Below, one piece after another: positions 26,732 through 35,168 of a stretch of DNA of 64,000 bases. This DNA comes from Streptomyces sp. TLI_146 (GTDB taxonomy: Bacteria > Actinomycetota > Actinomycetes > Streptomycetales > Streptomycetaceae). Each line of letters opens with the position of its first letter. Within the stretch, counting starts at the first letter, position 1. The stretch lies in NCBI RefSeq assembly GCF_002846415.1, contig NZ_PJMX01000001.1, positions 4,588,001 through 4,652,000 on the forward strand. Direction: 5' to 3'. The notes under the pieces were generated by a model. It made no database searches, was not told where the DNA came from, and worked only from the letters and a program-made list of their open reading frames with translations. Both the position numbers and the translations under genes were made by a program.

Positions 26732-28201
26732 GTGGATTCCTTGAAGACGTCTCCTGCACATGACCAAAGGCGAGCCGGGACAGAGCAAGGCGCATCCGGA
26801 CCGGACGGGCGCCGGTCGACCTGGCTGCTGATCTCCCTGCTCGGCGGCATGTTCCTCGGGAACGTGGACATCGCCGTCGTCAACGTCGCGATCCCCTCGA
26901 TCCGCGACCGGCTGCACGCGTCCGGCGGTGAACTGGAACTCATCGTCTCGGGCTACACGCTCGCGTACGCGATGCTGCTGATCACCGGTGCGCGGCTGGG
27001 GGAGATCCGCGGGCGGCGCCGGACGTACCTGTTCGGACTCGCCGTCTTCACGCTGTCCTCGCTGGCGTGCGGGCTCGCCCCCGACAGCACCACCCTGGTG
27101 GGCGCCCGGGTCGTCCAGGGGCTCGGCGCCGCGCTGATGGTGTCGCAGGTCCTGACGGGCATTCAGGTCAACTTCGAGGGCGCCGCGCGCCGACGGGCCC
27201 TGGGCACCTACACCGGTGTCCTCGGGGTGAGTTCGGTGGTCGGGCAGGCGCTCGGCGGTGTCCTGGTGTCGGCCGACATCCTGGGCATGGGCTGGCGTCC
27301 CATCTTCCTGATCAACGTGCCGATCGGGATCGCCCTGTTCGTCACCTCGTACACCTTCCTGCCCGCCGACGAGAGCACGGGGCGCAAGAAGCTGGACCTG
27401 CGGGGCGTCGGGCTGCTGTCGCTCGCCCTGTTCCTGCTGGTGACACCGCTGGTGCTCGGTCAGGACGAGGGCTGGCCGCTGTGGACGTGGGTCTGCCTGA
27501 TCGCGTCCGTTCCGGCCTTCGCCCTGTTCGTCCAGGTGGAACGGGGCATCGCGCGGCGCGGCGGCGATCCGCTGATGAACGTCTCGCTGCTCGCCCGCAA
27601 GCAGATCGCCCTGGCGCTGCTCTCCCAAGGCGCCACCCGGGCCGGGTACTTCGCGCTGCTGTTCGTCCTCGCGATCTACCTCCAGCAGGGGCTCGGCAAG
27701 AGCGCGGTGTACGCGGGACTGATCCCGATCGCGTGGGTGGCGACGTTCGCGCTGGTCGGGCCGGTGCTCGGGCGGACGGGCCCGCGCATCCGCAAGCTCG
27801 CGGCGCCGGTCGGCGGACTGCTGATGGCGGTCGCGTTCGCCGGTGTGGCGGCCGGCGGGCAGGGCACCGGCTGGCTGATCGTCCTCCTCGGCATCGGAGG
27901 CGTCGGTTACGGCGCGGCGTTCAGCGGGACGCTCGCCCGGCTGACGGATTCCGTCGAGGCCCGGTACGCGCCGGACGTGAGCGGGCTGTTCAACACGACG
28001 CTCCAGGTCGGCGGAACCATGGGCGTGGCGGTCTTCGGAACCGTATATCTGGGGCTCGTCGAACACAGCGGTGATCCGCGGGACGCGTTCAGTACGACCA
28101 ACGCCGTTCTGGCACTTGTGTCGCTCGCCGCGGCCACGCTGATCGCGCTCGCGGGAAAGGCCGAGGCGGCCAAGGATGTGAACAGGCCCGCACAGAGCTG
28201 A
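26732..28201 (+). CDS. MFS drug-efflux transporter (DHA2, 14 TM)
   Basis: 489 residues with about 14 hydrophobic helices and DHA2 signatures: LGNVDIAVVNVAIPSI in helix 1, GARLGEIRGRRRTYLFG in the 2-3 loop and RVVQGLGAALMVSQVL in helix 4. Proton-driven export of a small molecule is expected. The GTG start has no ribosome site and lies seven bases after a -10-like TACAGT, so translation is probably leaderless, with a large palindrome covering the promoter. It likely exports the product of the upstream radical SAM operon. Confidence 0.88.
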   Translation: MDSLKTSPAHDQRRAGTEQGASGPDGRRSTWLLISLLGGMFLGNVDIAVVNVAIPSIRDRLHASGGELELIVSGYTLAYAMLLITGARLGEIRGRRRTYLFGLAVFTLSSLACGLAPDSTTLVGARVVQGLGAALMVSQVLTGIQVNFEGAARRRALGTYTGVLGVSSVVGQALGGVLVSADILGMGWRPIFLINVPIGIALFVTSYTFLPADESTGRKKLDLRGVGLLSLALFLLVTPLVLGQDEGWPLWTWVCLIASVPAFALFVQVERGIARRGGDPLMNVSLLARKQIALALLSQGATRAGYFALLFVLAIYLQQGLGKSAVYAGLIPIAWVATFALVGPVLGRTGPRIRKLAAPVGGLLMAVAFAGVAAGGQGTGWLIVLLGIGGVGYGAAFSGTLARLTDSVEARYAPDVSGLFNTTLQVGGTMGVAVFGTVYLGLVEHSGDPRDAFSTTNAVLALVSLAAATLIALAGKAEAAKDVNRPAQS

Positions 28202-28261
28202 TATCGAGCTTGCTCAACCCGCAAGAAAAAGCATGAACCGAAAAGAAATGGAGTTCGTACT

Positions 28262-28636
28262 GTGGATGTCATCCGTCACCCCGGAGACGCGATCAAGGGT
28301 CCCGAGGACCGCTTCTTCGGTGATGTGTGGCTGTGGCCGCGCATCGGCGCCACCGCCAACGTGGAAGTACGGAACGTGCTGTTCACGCCCGGCTCCCGCA
28401 GCGCCTGGCACCGCCACCCGGCGGGACAGGTCCTGCACGTCACCGAGGGTGTGGGCGTCGTGGGGTACCGGGGCGGCGAGCGCCAGGAGATCAGGGCGGG
28501 CGACACGGTCGTCTGCCACCCGGGCGAAGAGCACTGGCACGGCGCGGGCCCTAACACTTTCATGACGCACATAGCCGTCACGGACGGGCCGACGGAATGG
28601 AAGGAACACATCACGGAGGCGGAGTACCGGGACTGA
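28262..28636 (+). CDS. Cupin-domain protein 2
   Basis: 124 residues, single cupin. Metal-site residues HRHPAGQVLHV (HxHx3Q) and HPGEEHWHGA match the small cupin group that includes Mn-dependent hydroxynitrile lyases and carboxymuconolactone-decarboxylase-associated cupins. The start is GTG with GGAG 10 bases upstream in an A-rich leader. It lies 60 bases after the efflux gene and is probably part of the same cluster. Catalytic role unknown. Confidence 0.82.
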   Translation: MDVIRHPGDAIKGPEDRFFGDVWLWPRIGATANVEVRNVLFTPGSRSAWHRHPAGQVLHVTEGVGVVGYRGGERQEIRAGDTVVCHPGEEHWHGAGPNTFMTHIAVTDGPTEWKEHITEAEYRD

Positions 28637-28659
28637 AGCCCGGCCGAGTGGAGCGTCGG

Positions 28660-28679
28660 CGCGGGGCCCCCACCCCGCG
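28660..28679 (+). terminator. Short hairpin after cupin 2
   Basis: CGCGGGG / CCCCGCG with a 6-base loop, 23 bases after the stop codon. It probably ends the cluster transcript before the LysR gene. Confidence 0.55.
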
Positions 28680-28843
28680 TCGGCGGACCATTGAGAGCGC
28701 GAACTCCGCTGTGGTATCGGAGGGTTCGCGATTACTCACCGATGACCCTTGGGAGAAATGACTCAGGTATTGTGCGCTCCCCCAACCAAGTGCTGCCGGA
28801 CGGTGTAAAGGGTCCCTTCGCGGCATTACATATGCTGCTGTCC

Positions 28844-29713
28844 ATGAGTATCGAGCTGCATCACTTGCGCGGGTTTCTGGCCTTGGCAGACGAGAAGCAC
28901 TTCACCCGCGCCGCGAAGCGGATGAACGTGTCCCAGCCGACGCTCAGTCGCAACATCCGCCGCCTCGAAGAGCTGGTCGGCCGGCGTCTGCTGGAACGGA
29001 CCACGCGTCAGGTGGCCCTCACCCCGGCCGGTGAGGAGCTCTACGACCAACTCCGCGTCATCATCCCCCGGTTGGAGTCCGCGCTGCGGCCCGAGACCCA
29101 CGAGGACGTGTTCCGCGTCGGGTTCGCCTGGGGCTTTCCCACGGGGTGGACGCAGGAGGTCATCGCGTCCTTCGAGGCGGAGACCGGGATGTCGGTACGC
29201 GTCCACCGCCATGACGCGAAACTCGCCGGGGTGGACCGCGGCGACGCCGACCTGGCGATCCTCAGAGGCCGGATATCCGCCGCGAACATGCGGTCCGTCA
29301 CCCTGCTGCGAGAACGCCGGATCGTGGCGGTGTCGACGCGTTCGGAGCTCGCCGGGCAGGAGGAGATCCGCTGGCAGGAGATCGCCGACCACCGGCTCGT
29401 GCTCAACGAGGTGAGCGGGACGACCGACTTGGCGGACTGGCCATCGGACCGCCGGCCCAGTGTCTCCGTCGTCTGCCGCAACTTCGACGAGTGGCTGGAG
29501 GCCGTCGCCTCCAACAAGGGGGTGGGCGTGGTGCCGGAGTTCGTCGGCCGCCAGCACATCCACCCCTTCGTGTCGTTCCTCTCCGTCCCCGACGCGCCGC
29601 GCGTCCCTCTCAGCCTGGTCTTTCCGCAGCAGGGCGGACACCCGCTGATACGGCGGTTCGTGGCGATGGCTCAGGCGGCGGTGGGTGCGCCGCCGACCGT
29701 CCGTGAGGACTGA
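28844..29713 (+). CDS. LysR-family transcriptional regulator
   Basis: 289 residues. N-terminal HTH MSIELHHLRGFLALADEKHF / TRAAKRMNVSQPTLSRNIRR, followed by a periplasmic-binding-like effector domain that ends GVGVVPEFVG. It lies at the 3' end of the cluster in the same orientation, not divergent as is common for LysR. ATG at 28844 starts at the family-standard residue; an ATG four codons earlier is possible. Likely controls the radical SAM cluster or efflux gene, by position only. Confidence 0.88.
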   Translation: MSIELHHLRGFLALADEKHFTRAAKRMNVSQPTLSRNIRRLEELVGRRLLERTTRQVALTPAGEELYDQLRVIIPRLESALRPETHEDVFRVGFAWGFPTGWTQEVIASFEAETGMSVRVHRHDAKLAGVDRGDADLAILRGRISAANMRSVTLLRERRIVAVSTRSELAGQEEIRWQEIADHRLVLNEVSGTTDLADWPSDRRPSVSVVCRNFDEWLEAVASNKGVGVVPEFVGRQHIHPFVSFLSVPDAPRVPLSLVFPQQGGHPLIRRFVAMAQAAVGAPPTVRED

Positions 29714-29718
29714 ACGGA

Positions 29719-30333
29719 TCAGTCGAGGGTGCGGTGCGCCAACACCGCCAGCCCCGCCGCGACGCGCTCCCCGCTGAGGCCCAGCTCGCGCTGGTGGCGG
29801 AACAACTCGGGGGCCAGCGGGGCCAGTAGCTGGTCGGCGAGCGTCTGCGGGTCGTCGAGCCCGGCCTCGCGCACCAGGTGGGCGACGTGCGCGCGCCAGA
29901 AGCCGTACGCCCCCGTCCCATAGCGGGCCGCCCCGGTCTCCGCACCGAGGGCCAGGGGGAGGTGGGCCTCCAAGAGGGCGACCATCTCGGCGTAGAACGC
30001 GGCCAGCCGCTCCCCCGGTGACGCGGCCCGCCCGCCCGGTTCGCCCGGGCCCAGCGGCGGTGCGCCGCGCAGCAGCTTCTCCTGGAGGGCCCGCTCGTGC
30101 TCGTCGAGCAGGGCGCGGGCGATCGCCGCGCGGTCGGGATAGCGCCGGTACAGCGTCCCCCGGCCGACTCCGGCGGCCTTCGCGATGTCCTCCATGGTCA
30201 CCGAGGCGGGGTCGCGCTCGGCGAGGAGCCGCTCGGCGGCCGCGAGGATCCGGGCCCGGTTGCGGGCCGCGTCCGCCCGCTCGGGGGGCGCGGACCCGGC
30301 CTCGGTCCCGGGCAGCAGCGGAAGTTCACTCAC
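29719..30333 (-). CDS. TetR-family repressor of the azoreductase/SMR operon
   Basis: 204 residues. The HTH (RILAAAERLLAERDPASVTM then EDIAKAAGVGRGTLYRRYPD) is a strong TetR match, with a helical C-terminal ligand domain. The GTG start lies 18 bases from a perfect operator-like palindrome, and a second one lies nearer the divergent azoreductase gene. It should repress itself and the divergent operon until a quinone, azo or cationic ligand binds; the ligand is inferred from the target genes. It ends convergently 5 bases from the LysR stop. Confidence 0.88.
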   Translation of the reverse strand: MSELPLLPGTEAGSAPPERADAARNRARILAAAERLLAERDPASVTMEDIAKAAGVGRGTLYRRYPDRAAIARALLDEHERALQEKLLRGAPPLGPGEPGGRAASPGERLAAFYAEMVALLEAHLPLALGAETGAARYGTGAYGFWRAHVAHLVREAGLDDPQTLADQLLAPLAPELFRHQRELGLSGERVAAGLAVLAHRTLD

Positions 30334-30351
30334 CCCCTCACCCTAGAAGGC

Positions 30352-30372
30352 AAGTGGACACGCTGTCCACTT
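30352..30372. promoter_or_regulatory. TetR operator 1
   Basis: AAGTGGACA-CGC-TGTCCACTT, perfect 9-bp arms. It lies directly upstream of the TetR gene. Confidence 0.82.
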
Positions 30373-30393
30373 AGGCGTACGGTCCCGTTGCGA

Positions 30394-30420
30394 GGTAAGT
30401 GGACACGGCGTCCACTTACC
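30394..30420. promoter_or_regulatory. TetR operator 2
   Basis: GGTAAGTGGAC-N5-GTCCACTTACC, perfect 11-bp arms, with the same AAGTGGAC/GTCCACTT half-sites as operator 1. Centres are 45 bp apart. It lies 43 bases before the azoreductase start. Confidence 0.82.
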
Positions 30421-30463
30421 CTGTTTTGGCTTGCAACACCCGTACCTGCCAAGGGAGTTCTCC

Positions 30464-31144
30464 ATGCCGCACCTCCTGCACCTCGACTCCAGCGCCCGCC
30501 GTGACTCCTTCTCCCGACGGCTCGGGGCGACCTTCGCGACCGCGTGGCGGGCGGCCGGCGGCGGCACCGTGACGTACCGGGACCTCGCCGCCGAGCCGGT
30601 GCCGCCGATCGGGGAGGCGTGGACCCGTATCTGCGACACACTGCTGCGCGAGGGCATCACCGACATCGACCGGTACACCGAGGCCGTCCGCACCGACGAG
30701 GAGCGCGCGGCCTGGGCGGTCGTCGAACCGCTCCTCGCCGAACTGGTCGCCGCCGATGTCGTCCTGATCGGGGCGCCGATGTACAACTTCGGGGTCCCGG
30801 CCGCCCTCAAGGCGTGGATCGACCAGGTCACGTTCCCCAAGATGGTGCTGGCCCCGCGCAAGTTCGTGGTCGCCTCCGCACGCGGCGGCGCCTACGGCCC
30901 CGGCCTGCCCCGCGAGCCGTACGACCACCAGGGCCGCTACCTCCTGGACTTCTTCCGGGGCCACTACGCCGTCGACGACGCCGAGATCATCAGCGCCGAA
31001 CTGGTCAACGCGCGCGTCGACCCCGCGCTGGCCGCACGCCTCGATCAGCACCGCGAGTCGTCGGCCGAAGCCACCGGGGCGGCACGCGAACTCGCCGGGA
31101 AACTCGCCCACTTCACGATCGGAAGCACCGGCAGGGGGGAGTGA
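30464..31144 (+). CDS. azoR: FMN-dependent NADH azoreductase / quinone reductase
   Basis: 226 residues with a flavodoxin-like fold. The N-terminal FMN phosphate loop follows LHLDSSARRDSFSRRL; GAPMYNFGVPAALKAWIDQV is the diagnostic AzoR segment and ASARGGAYG the second flavin contact. Members reduce quinones and azo dyes with NAD(P)H and protect against electrophiles. ATG at 30464 has AAGGGAG upstream. First gene of an operon with the SMR gene, under the divergent TetR. Confidence 0.9.
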   Translation: MPHLLHLDSSARRDSFSRRLGATFATAWRAAGGGTVTYRDLAAEPVPPIGEAWTRICDTLLREGITDIDRYTEAVRTDEERAAWAVVEPLLAELVAADVVLIGAPMYNFGVPAALKAWIDQVTFPKMVLAPRKFVVASARGGAYGPGLPREPYDHQGRYLLDFFRGHYAVDDAEIISAELVNARVDPALAARLDQHRESSAEATGAARELAGKLAHFTIGSTGRGE

Positions 31145-31470
31145 CCGTGCCATGGATCTGGCTGCTGCTCGCGGGCGCCGTCGAGGTCGCCTGGTCGCAG
31201 AGCATCGCCCCGACCGAGGGATTCACCAGGATCCCGCAGACCGTGCTCTGCCTCGTCCTGATGATGGGCGCGGTCTACCTGCTCTCCCGCGCCATGGCGG
31301 ACCTGCCCCCGGGGATCTCGTACGCGATCTTCACGGGCATCGGCACGGTGGGGGCGATCGTGCTCGGCGTGGCGATCCGACACGAGCCGCTCGGCCCCGG
31401 CCGGATCGCGGCTCTGCTCCTGATCGTGGCGGGTCTGATGGTGGCGCGGCTGAGTGCGGGGGAGCAGTGA
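31141..31470 (+). CDS. SMR-family exporter (SugE/Gdx-like)
   Basis: 109 residues, four membrane helices. The essential Glu is E15 (LAGAVEVAWSQ), and LPPGISYAIFTGIGTVGA is the family helix-3 signature. The context around the Glu resembles the SugE/Gdx subgroup, which exports guanidinium or quaternary cations. No guanidine riboswitch sequence is apparent upstream. The GTG start overlaps the azoreductase stop (GTGA) behind GGGGGGA, so expression is coupled. Confidence 0.88.
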   Translation: MTVPWIWLLLAGAVEVAWSQSIAPTEGFTRIPQTVLCLVLMMGAVYLLSRAMADLPPGISYAIFTGIGTVGAIVLGVAIRHEPLGPGRIAALLLIVAGLMVARLSAGEQ

Positions 31471-31476
31471 GCGGAC

Positions 31477-31506
31477 GGGGGCCCGGGACCGTCGGCCCCG
31501 GCCCCC
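31477..31506. terminator. GC-rich terminator between convergent genes
   Basis: GGGGGCC / GGCCCCC with an imperfect inner stem, placed between the SMR stop and the convergent PIG-L gene stop, each within 8 bases. Confidence 0.6.
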
Positions 31507-31513
31507 TTCGGCG

Positions 31514-33601
31514 TCAGACCCGGGTCGTTTCCGCCAGGCGGGAGGCCGGGGCCGGGTGCGCGGACCAGACCGGGGTACCGGCGGGGCGGTAGCCGTCGGA
31601 CGGGTCCAGGGCCAGGGTGTTGAGGCGTGCCTGGGCGTCGAGGTGGGCGATCACGAGCCTGCCGTGGGCGTCCAGGGCCGCGGACGGGGCGTGCAGCAGA
31701 GGGCTGCCGCCCAGCGGGGTCCACTCCTGGCTCAGGGCGCTGCCGTCCAGGGGCTGCACCGACAGGGTCAGGCCGTGGTCGTCGCTGCGCTGGACCAGGG
31801 CGGCCTGGCCGGTGGGCAGGACGGCGTGGGCGAGCGGGCCGAAGCCGGGCGTGGTGTCGGCGATCTCGGGCTGGGTGTTCCAGGTGCCGCCCGCCGCCCG
31901 CTGGCGGTTGGCCAGGACCCAGCCGGTGCCGGGCTGGCGCGAGAACATCAGCAGGCTGCCGTCCGACTGCTCGACGAGGGTCACAGGGGCGGCGGGGCGC
32001 GCGAGCTGGGTTCCGTAGTCGCGCTCGAAGGCGCCGCCGGGGGTGGTCTGGTGCCAGCGCAGCATGCCCATGCCGACCATGCGGCTGGTGGCGTAGAACT
32101 CGACCGTGCCCTTGCTCAGGGTGACCGCCGCCGCCCCCTCCAGGGCGCCGCCCTGGAGGTCGCCCCACGGCTGCCAGCCCTCCTCGGTCAGCAGCCGCGT
32201 GCTGAGGCCGCCGCCGAAGTTGCGCAGGACGACCCGGACGCTGTTGCCGGTGACCGCGACGATCGGCATGCCCAGGGAGCGGCGGCGCGGCTCGTGCTGG
32301 GCCGACGCGCTGTACGGGCTCTGGAGGTCGGTCCAGGCGCCGAACTCGCCGGTGGCGGCGTCCTGTACGACGTGCATCAGGTCGCGCTGCTGGCGTTCGG
32401 GGGCGGCGCCGACCCGGGCGCGCACCGCGATGACGTGGATGCGGCCGCTGGCGTCGCGGACCGCGTCGAGCCGGGACAGGCACCGGCCGTCGTTGGCGGG
32501 CCACTGGCCCAGCGGCTCCGGCCCCGACCAGGTCTCGCCGCCGGGCCGGTCCTGGGTCCACCGCACCGGCCGGCCGCCGCGCACGCCGAAGGCGGTGAGC
32601 CGGCCGTCGGCGCGCAACTGGAGCCAGCTGGTGCTGGGCTGCCAGCGGTAGCTGGTGCTCTGGCCGTAGAAGCGGTTGTACGCGCGGTTGCCCAGCGGCC
32701 GGTCGCCGCACAGGCCCGCGGCCTTCTCGCAGTCGTGGCCGTCCTCGCCGCCGTAGACGTTCAGGTACGAGAACTTCCGGGCGGCCTGCTGGGCGCTGAG
32801 GTTGTTGGGGCGCAGCTTGTTGCAGTAGCCGAGGTAGCTCTCGACGGCGGGCGGCTGCTCGGGCGCGGTGCGCTCGTAGACATCGAGGGCGGCCAGGGCG
32901 AAGAACGCGGTGGCCGTGTGGTCCGGGTTGTCGGCGTAGGTGACCTCGCCGGTCTTCTGGTCGATGGCGGTGCGGTCGGGGTCCGGGTTCATGATGCGGA
33001 CCACCGAGGGCGCGTAGTGCTTCAGCAGGTCGGCGAGGGTGTCGATCACCGCGGACCGGGTCATCCGCCGGCCGTCGCTCTTGGCGGGGATGGGGCTGTC
33101 GGTGGGGCGCAGGGTGGCGAGGTCCGCGCTGGTCTCGCGCCACAGGCCGATGATGCTGGAGCCGTCGGCGCCGTGCCCGGTGCGCAGGTTGAGGAAGATC
33201 AGGGTGACGCGGTTCTCGCCCAGGGTGGCGATCTCCGCGGTGACGCCGTCGCGCACCTTCAGGGTCTCGCGCTTCCACGGGGCGCGGCGGCCGCCGGTCA
33301 CCATGGCGGCGTAGGCGGCGCGGATGCCGTGCTGGCGGGCGGCGGTGTAGCCCGCGAAGTCGGGTACGGCGGTCTTGCGGGCGGGGTCGTCCATGGCCAG
33401 GTTGATGCCGTCGGCCTCACCGGTCGTCAGATAGACGCTGACGATGGGCACCCCCGCCTCGACCGACTGGAGCAGGTCGGGCGTCATGAAGTACAGGTCG
33501 TCGTCCGTGTGGGCGCAGATCTGCAGGTGCGGGGCCGGTCCGGCGGTCCCGCGCTGCCGGGGCAGGGCGGTGGCGGTCGCGAAACGGTTGAACAGACGCA
33601 T
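31514..33601 (-). CDS. PIG-L-type deacetylase fused to a beta-propeller-like domain
   Basis: 695 residues. The N-terminal half (about 30-290) is a PIG-L/LmbE zinc deacetylase: ICAHTDDDLYFM replaces the usual AHPDDE, and NPDHTATAFFAL supplies the distal His. The C-terminal half (about 330-690) has repeated W/G-rich blades (SYRWQPSTSWLQLRADGRLT, WQPWGDLQGGALEGAAA) like a PLL/sialidase-type lectin propeller. Probably deacetylates an N-acetyl sugar and binds glycan; no clear signal peptide seen. ATG at 33601 has GAAAGG upstream. Confidence 0.8.
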   Translation of the reverse strand: MRLFNRFATATALPRQRGTAGPAPHLQICAHTDDDLYFMTPDLLQSVEAGVPIVSVYLTTGEADGINLAMDDPARKTAVPDFAGYTAARQHGIRAAYAAMVTGGRRAPWKRETLKVRDGVTAEIATLGENRVTLIFLNLRTGHGADGSSIIGLWRETSADLATLRPTDSPIPAKSDGRRMTRSAVIDTLADLLKHYAPSVVRIMNPDPDRTAIDQKTGEVTYADNPDHTATAFFALAALDVYERTAPEQPPAVESYLGYCNKLRPNNLSAQQAARKFSYLNVYGGEDGHDCEKAAGLCGDRPLGNRAYNRFYGQSTSYRWQPSTSWLQLRADGRLTAFGVRGGRPVRWTQDRPGGETWSGPEPLGQWPANDGRCLSRLDAVRDASGRIHVIAVRARVGAAPERQQRDLMHVVQDAATGEFGAWTDLQSPYSASAQHEPRRRSLGMPIVAVTGNSVRVVLRNFGGGLSTRLLTEEGWQPWGDLQGGALEGAAAVTLSKGTVEFYATSRMVGMGMLRWHQTTPGGAFERDYGTQLARPAAPVTLVEQSDGSLLMFSRQPGTGWVLANRQRAAGGTWNTQPEIADTTPGFGPLAHAVLPTGQAALVQRSDDHGLTLSVQPLDGSALSQEWTPLGGSPLLHAPSAALDAHGRLVIAHLDAQARLNTLALDPSDGYRPAGTPVWSAHPAPASRLAETTRV

Positions 33602-33882
33602 GGTGTGACGGGCCTTTCTGAACGCTCCGATCGGTGGGGACGGTCGGTTCAGGGACAGGAGGGCAGCACGCCCGGCGGGAGCACGCTCCCGGGCGAGGGC
33701 TGTTATTCGGCGGTTCGGGCGCACGCGGGCGCTACGGCGGGGCGGTGGCCCGTGCCGTGGGGCGTGCGCTCCGCCGGGACGTGGGGGTCCCCGGCGGAAG
33801 GAGGGTGAGGCGGATCAGAGGGGGGACGGGTCTGCCGGGCCGGGTGTCGCGGACCGGGTCCCTGTCCCTCGGTGCGGGTCTC
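33602..33882. other. 281-bp gap between acyltransferase and PIG-L genes
   Basis: No gene is recognised. It holds the PIG-L ribosome site and presumably its promoter; no strong hairpin or palindrome stands out. Confidence 0.5.
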
Positions 33883-34986
33883 TCAGAGCTGGGCGAGCCC
33901 CCGCTTGAGACTTCTGGCCAGGGGCCGTTCGACGTAGCGGTGCAGCAGCCAGGCGGCGGCCAGCATGCCCGCGATCACCGAGGCGAGCAGCGGATACGTC
34001 GGTACGCGCGGCGACAGCAGGCTGAACAGCTCGCGGCCGATGACCTGGTGCAGCAGGTACAGCGGATAGGTCAGCGCGCCCGCGTACGGCAGCCAGCGCC
34101 AGGAGATCCCGGACAGCTTGCCGGTGGCGACGAGCGCCATGACCGCGAAGCAGGCGGCGATGATGACGACCACCGGCCAGGACGGGACCGTGTGGCCCAT
34201 GTACCGGTTGGTGTTCTTCCAGGTGCTGTGCGCGAACGGCAGCGAGGAGCAGAAGCACAGCAGGACCACGCCGGTCAGCATCAGGTTCGGCCGGAACCGG
34301 TACATCAGGTAGAAGGCCATGCCCGCGATGAAGTACCAGCTGTTGTCCGGCATGACCATCATCCGGATGGGGTCGTCCGTCGGCGCCTTGGCGTACATGG
34401 CGCTGGCCGCGGCCCAGACGCAGCAGAAGAGCAGGACCCGGCGGTACGTCAGTCCCCACCAGGCGACCACGGCGAACAGCAGGTAGAAGCGCAGTTCGAC
34501 GAAGAGCGTCCAGTAGGCGCCGTCCACGTGCTCGACGCCGAAGGCCTCCTGGAGCATCGTCATGTTGGACACGACGTCGGTCAGCGGCAGCGGCTTCGCG
34601 CCGCCGTGGATCACGGCGACGGTGACCGTGGTCGCGATGACCGCGAACCAGTACGCCGGGTAGAGCCGCACCACGCGGGAGACGAAGAAGTCCTTCAGGC
34701 TCTTGCCCCAGCAGCTCATACAAATGACGAAGCCGCTGATCAGGAAGAAAAGCTGGACGCCGAGCCAGCCGTAGGCGACGACCGGGAACGCCGTCGGGAA
34801 CAGCGCCTTCACATCACCGTGCCAGCCGCCGCCGCGCGCCATGTAGTGGTAGAGCACCACGGTGAGCGCGGCGAGCAGCCGCAGCCCGTCCAGTGCGTAC
34901 AGCCGCCCGCGACGGGGGGTTTCGGCAGGCGCTTTCGGCTCGGTGCGAGGCGAGGGTATGAGCGCATGGCGAGCCGTGTCGGGCAT
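33883..34986 (-). CDS. Acyltransferase 3 family membrane protein (OafA-like)
   Basis: 367 residues with about ten membrane helices. Family marks are the N-terminal RLYALDGLRLLAALTVVLYH (conserved His), GVQLFFLISGFVI and SRVVRLYPAYWFAV (R-x10-P type motif). Members transfer acetyl or other acyl groups to sugars, lipids or antibiotics at the membrane. ATG at 34986 is preceded by GGGGGAA. It lies upstream of the PIG-L gene on the same strand, so a surface-glycan deacetylation/acylation pair is possible. Confidence 0.87.
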   Translation of the reverse strand: MPDTARHALIPSPRTEPKAPAETPRRGRLYALDGLRLLAALTVVLYHYMARGGGWHGDVKALFPTAFPVVAYGWLGVQLFFLISGFVICMSCWGKSLKDFFVSRVVRLYPAYWFAVIATTVTVAVIHGGAKPLPLTDVVSNMTMLQEAFGVEHVDGAYWTLFVELRFYLLFAVVAWWGLTYRRVLLFCCVWAAASAMYAKAPTDDPIRMMVMPDNSWYFIAGMAFYLMYRFRPNLMLTGVVLLCFCSSLPFAHSTWKNTNRYMGHTVPSWPVVVIIAACFAVMALVATGKLSGISWRWLPYAGALTYPLYLLHQVIGRELFSLLSPRVPTYPLLASVIAGMLAAAWLLHRYVERPLARSLKRGLAQL

Positions 34987-35062
34987 GAAGGTGTTCCCCC
35001 TGAGTGCAGTGAATCCGCAACCGGACGGCCCACTGGTCAGGGAAGCGTCGGCGCGCTCGCGA

Positions 35063-35092
35063 ATGATATGACAATCCACAGAATTCTCACAA
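35063..35092 (-). promoter_or_regulatory. Candidate promoter of the acyltransferase gene
   Basis: TTGTGA, 18 bases, TATCAT on the minus strand in an AT-rich segment, about 77 bases before the start codon. Confidence 0.5.
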
Positions 35093-35142
35093 GATTCTCA
35101 TTCTGGGGATGTCGCACGTTTCCTCGGCGGGATCTTTTACCT

Positions 35143-35167
35143 GATCTTGGAATTGCTTTCCAAGATC
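35143..35167. terminator. Perfect palindrome just after photolyase stop
   Basis: GATCTTGGAA-TTGCT-TTCCAAGATC, 10-bp arms, one base beyond the photolyase stop codon in AT-rich DNA. It may terminate that transcript or be an operator for the downstream acyltransferase promoter. The low GC content is unusual for a Streptomyces terminator. Confidence 0.5.
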
Positions 35168-35168
35168 G

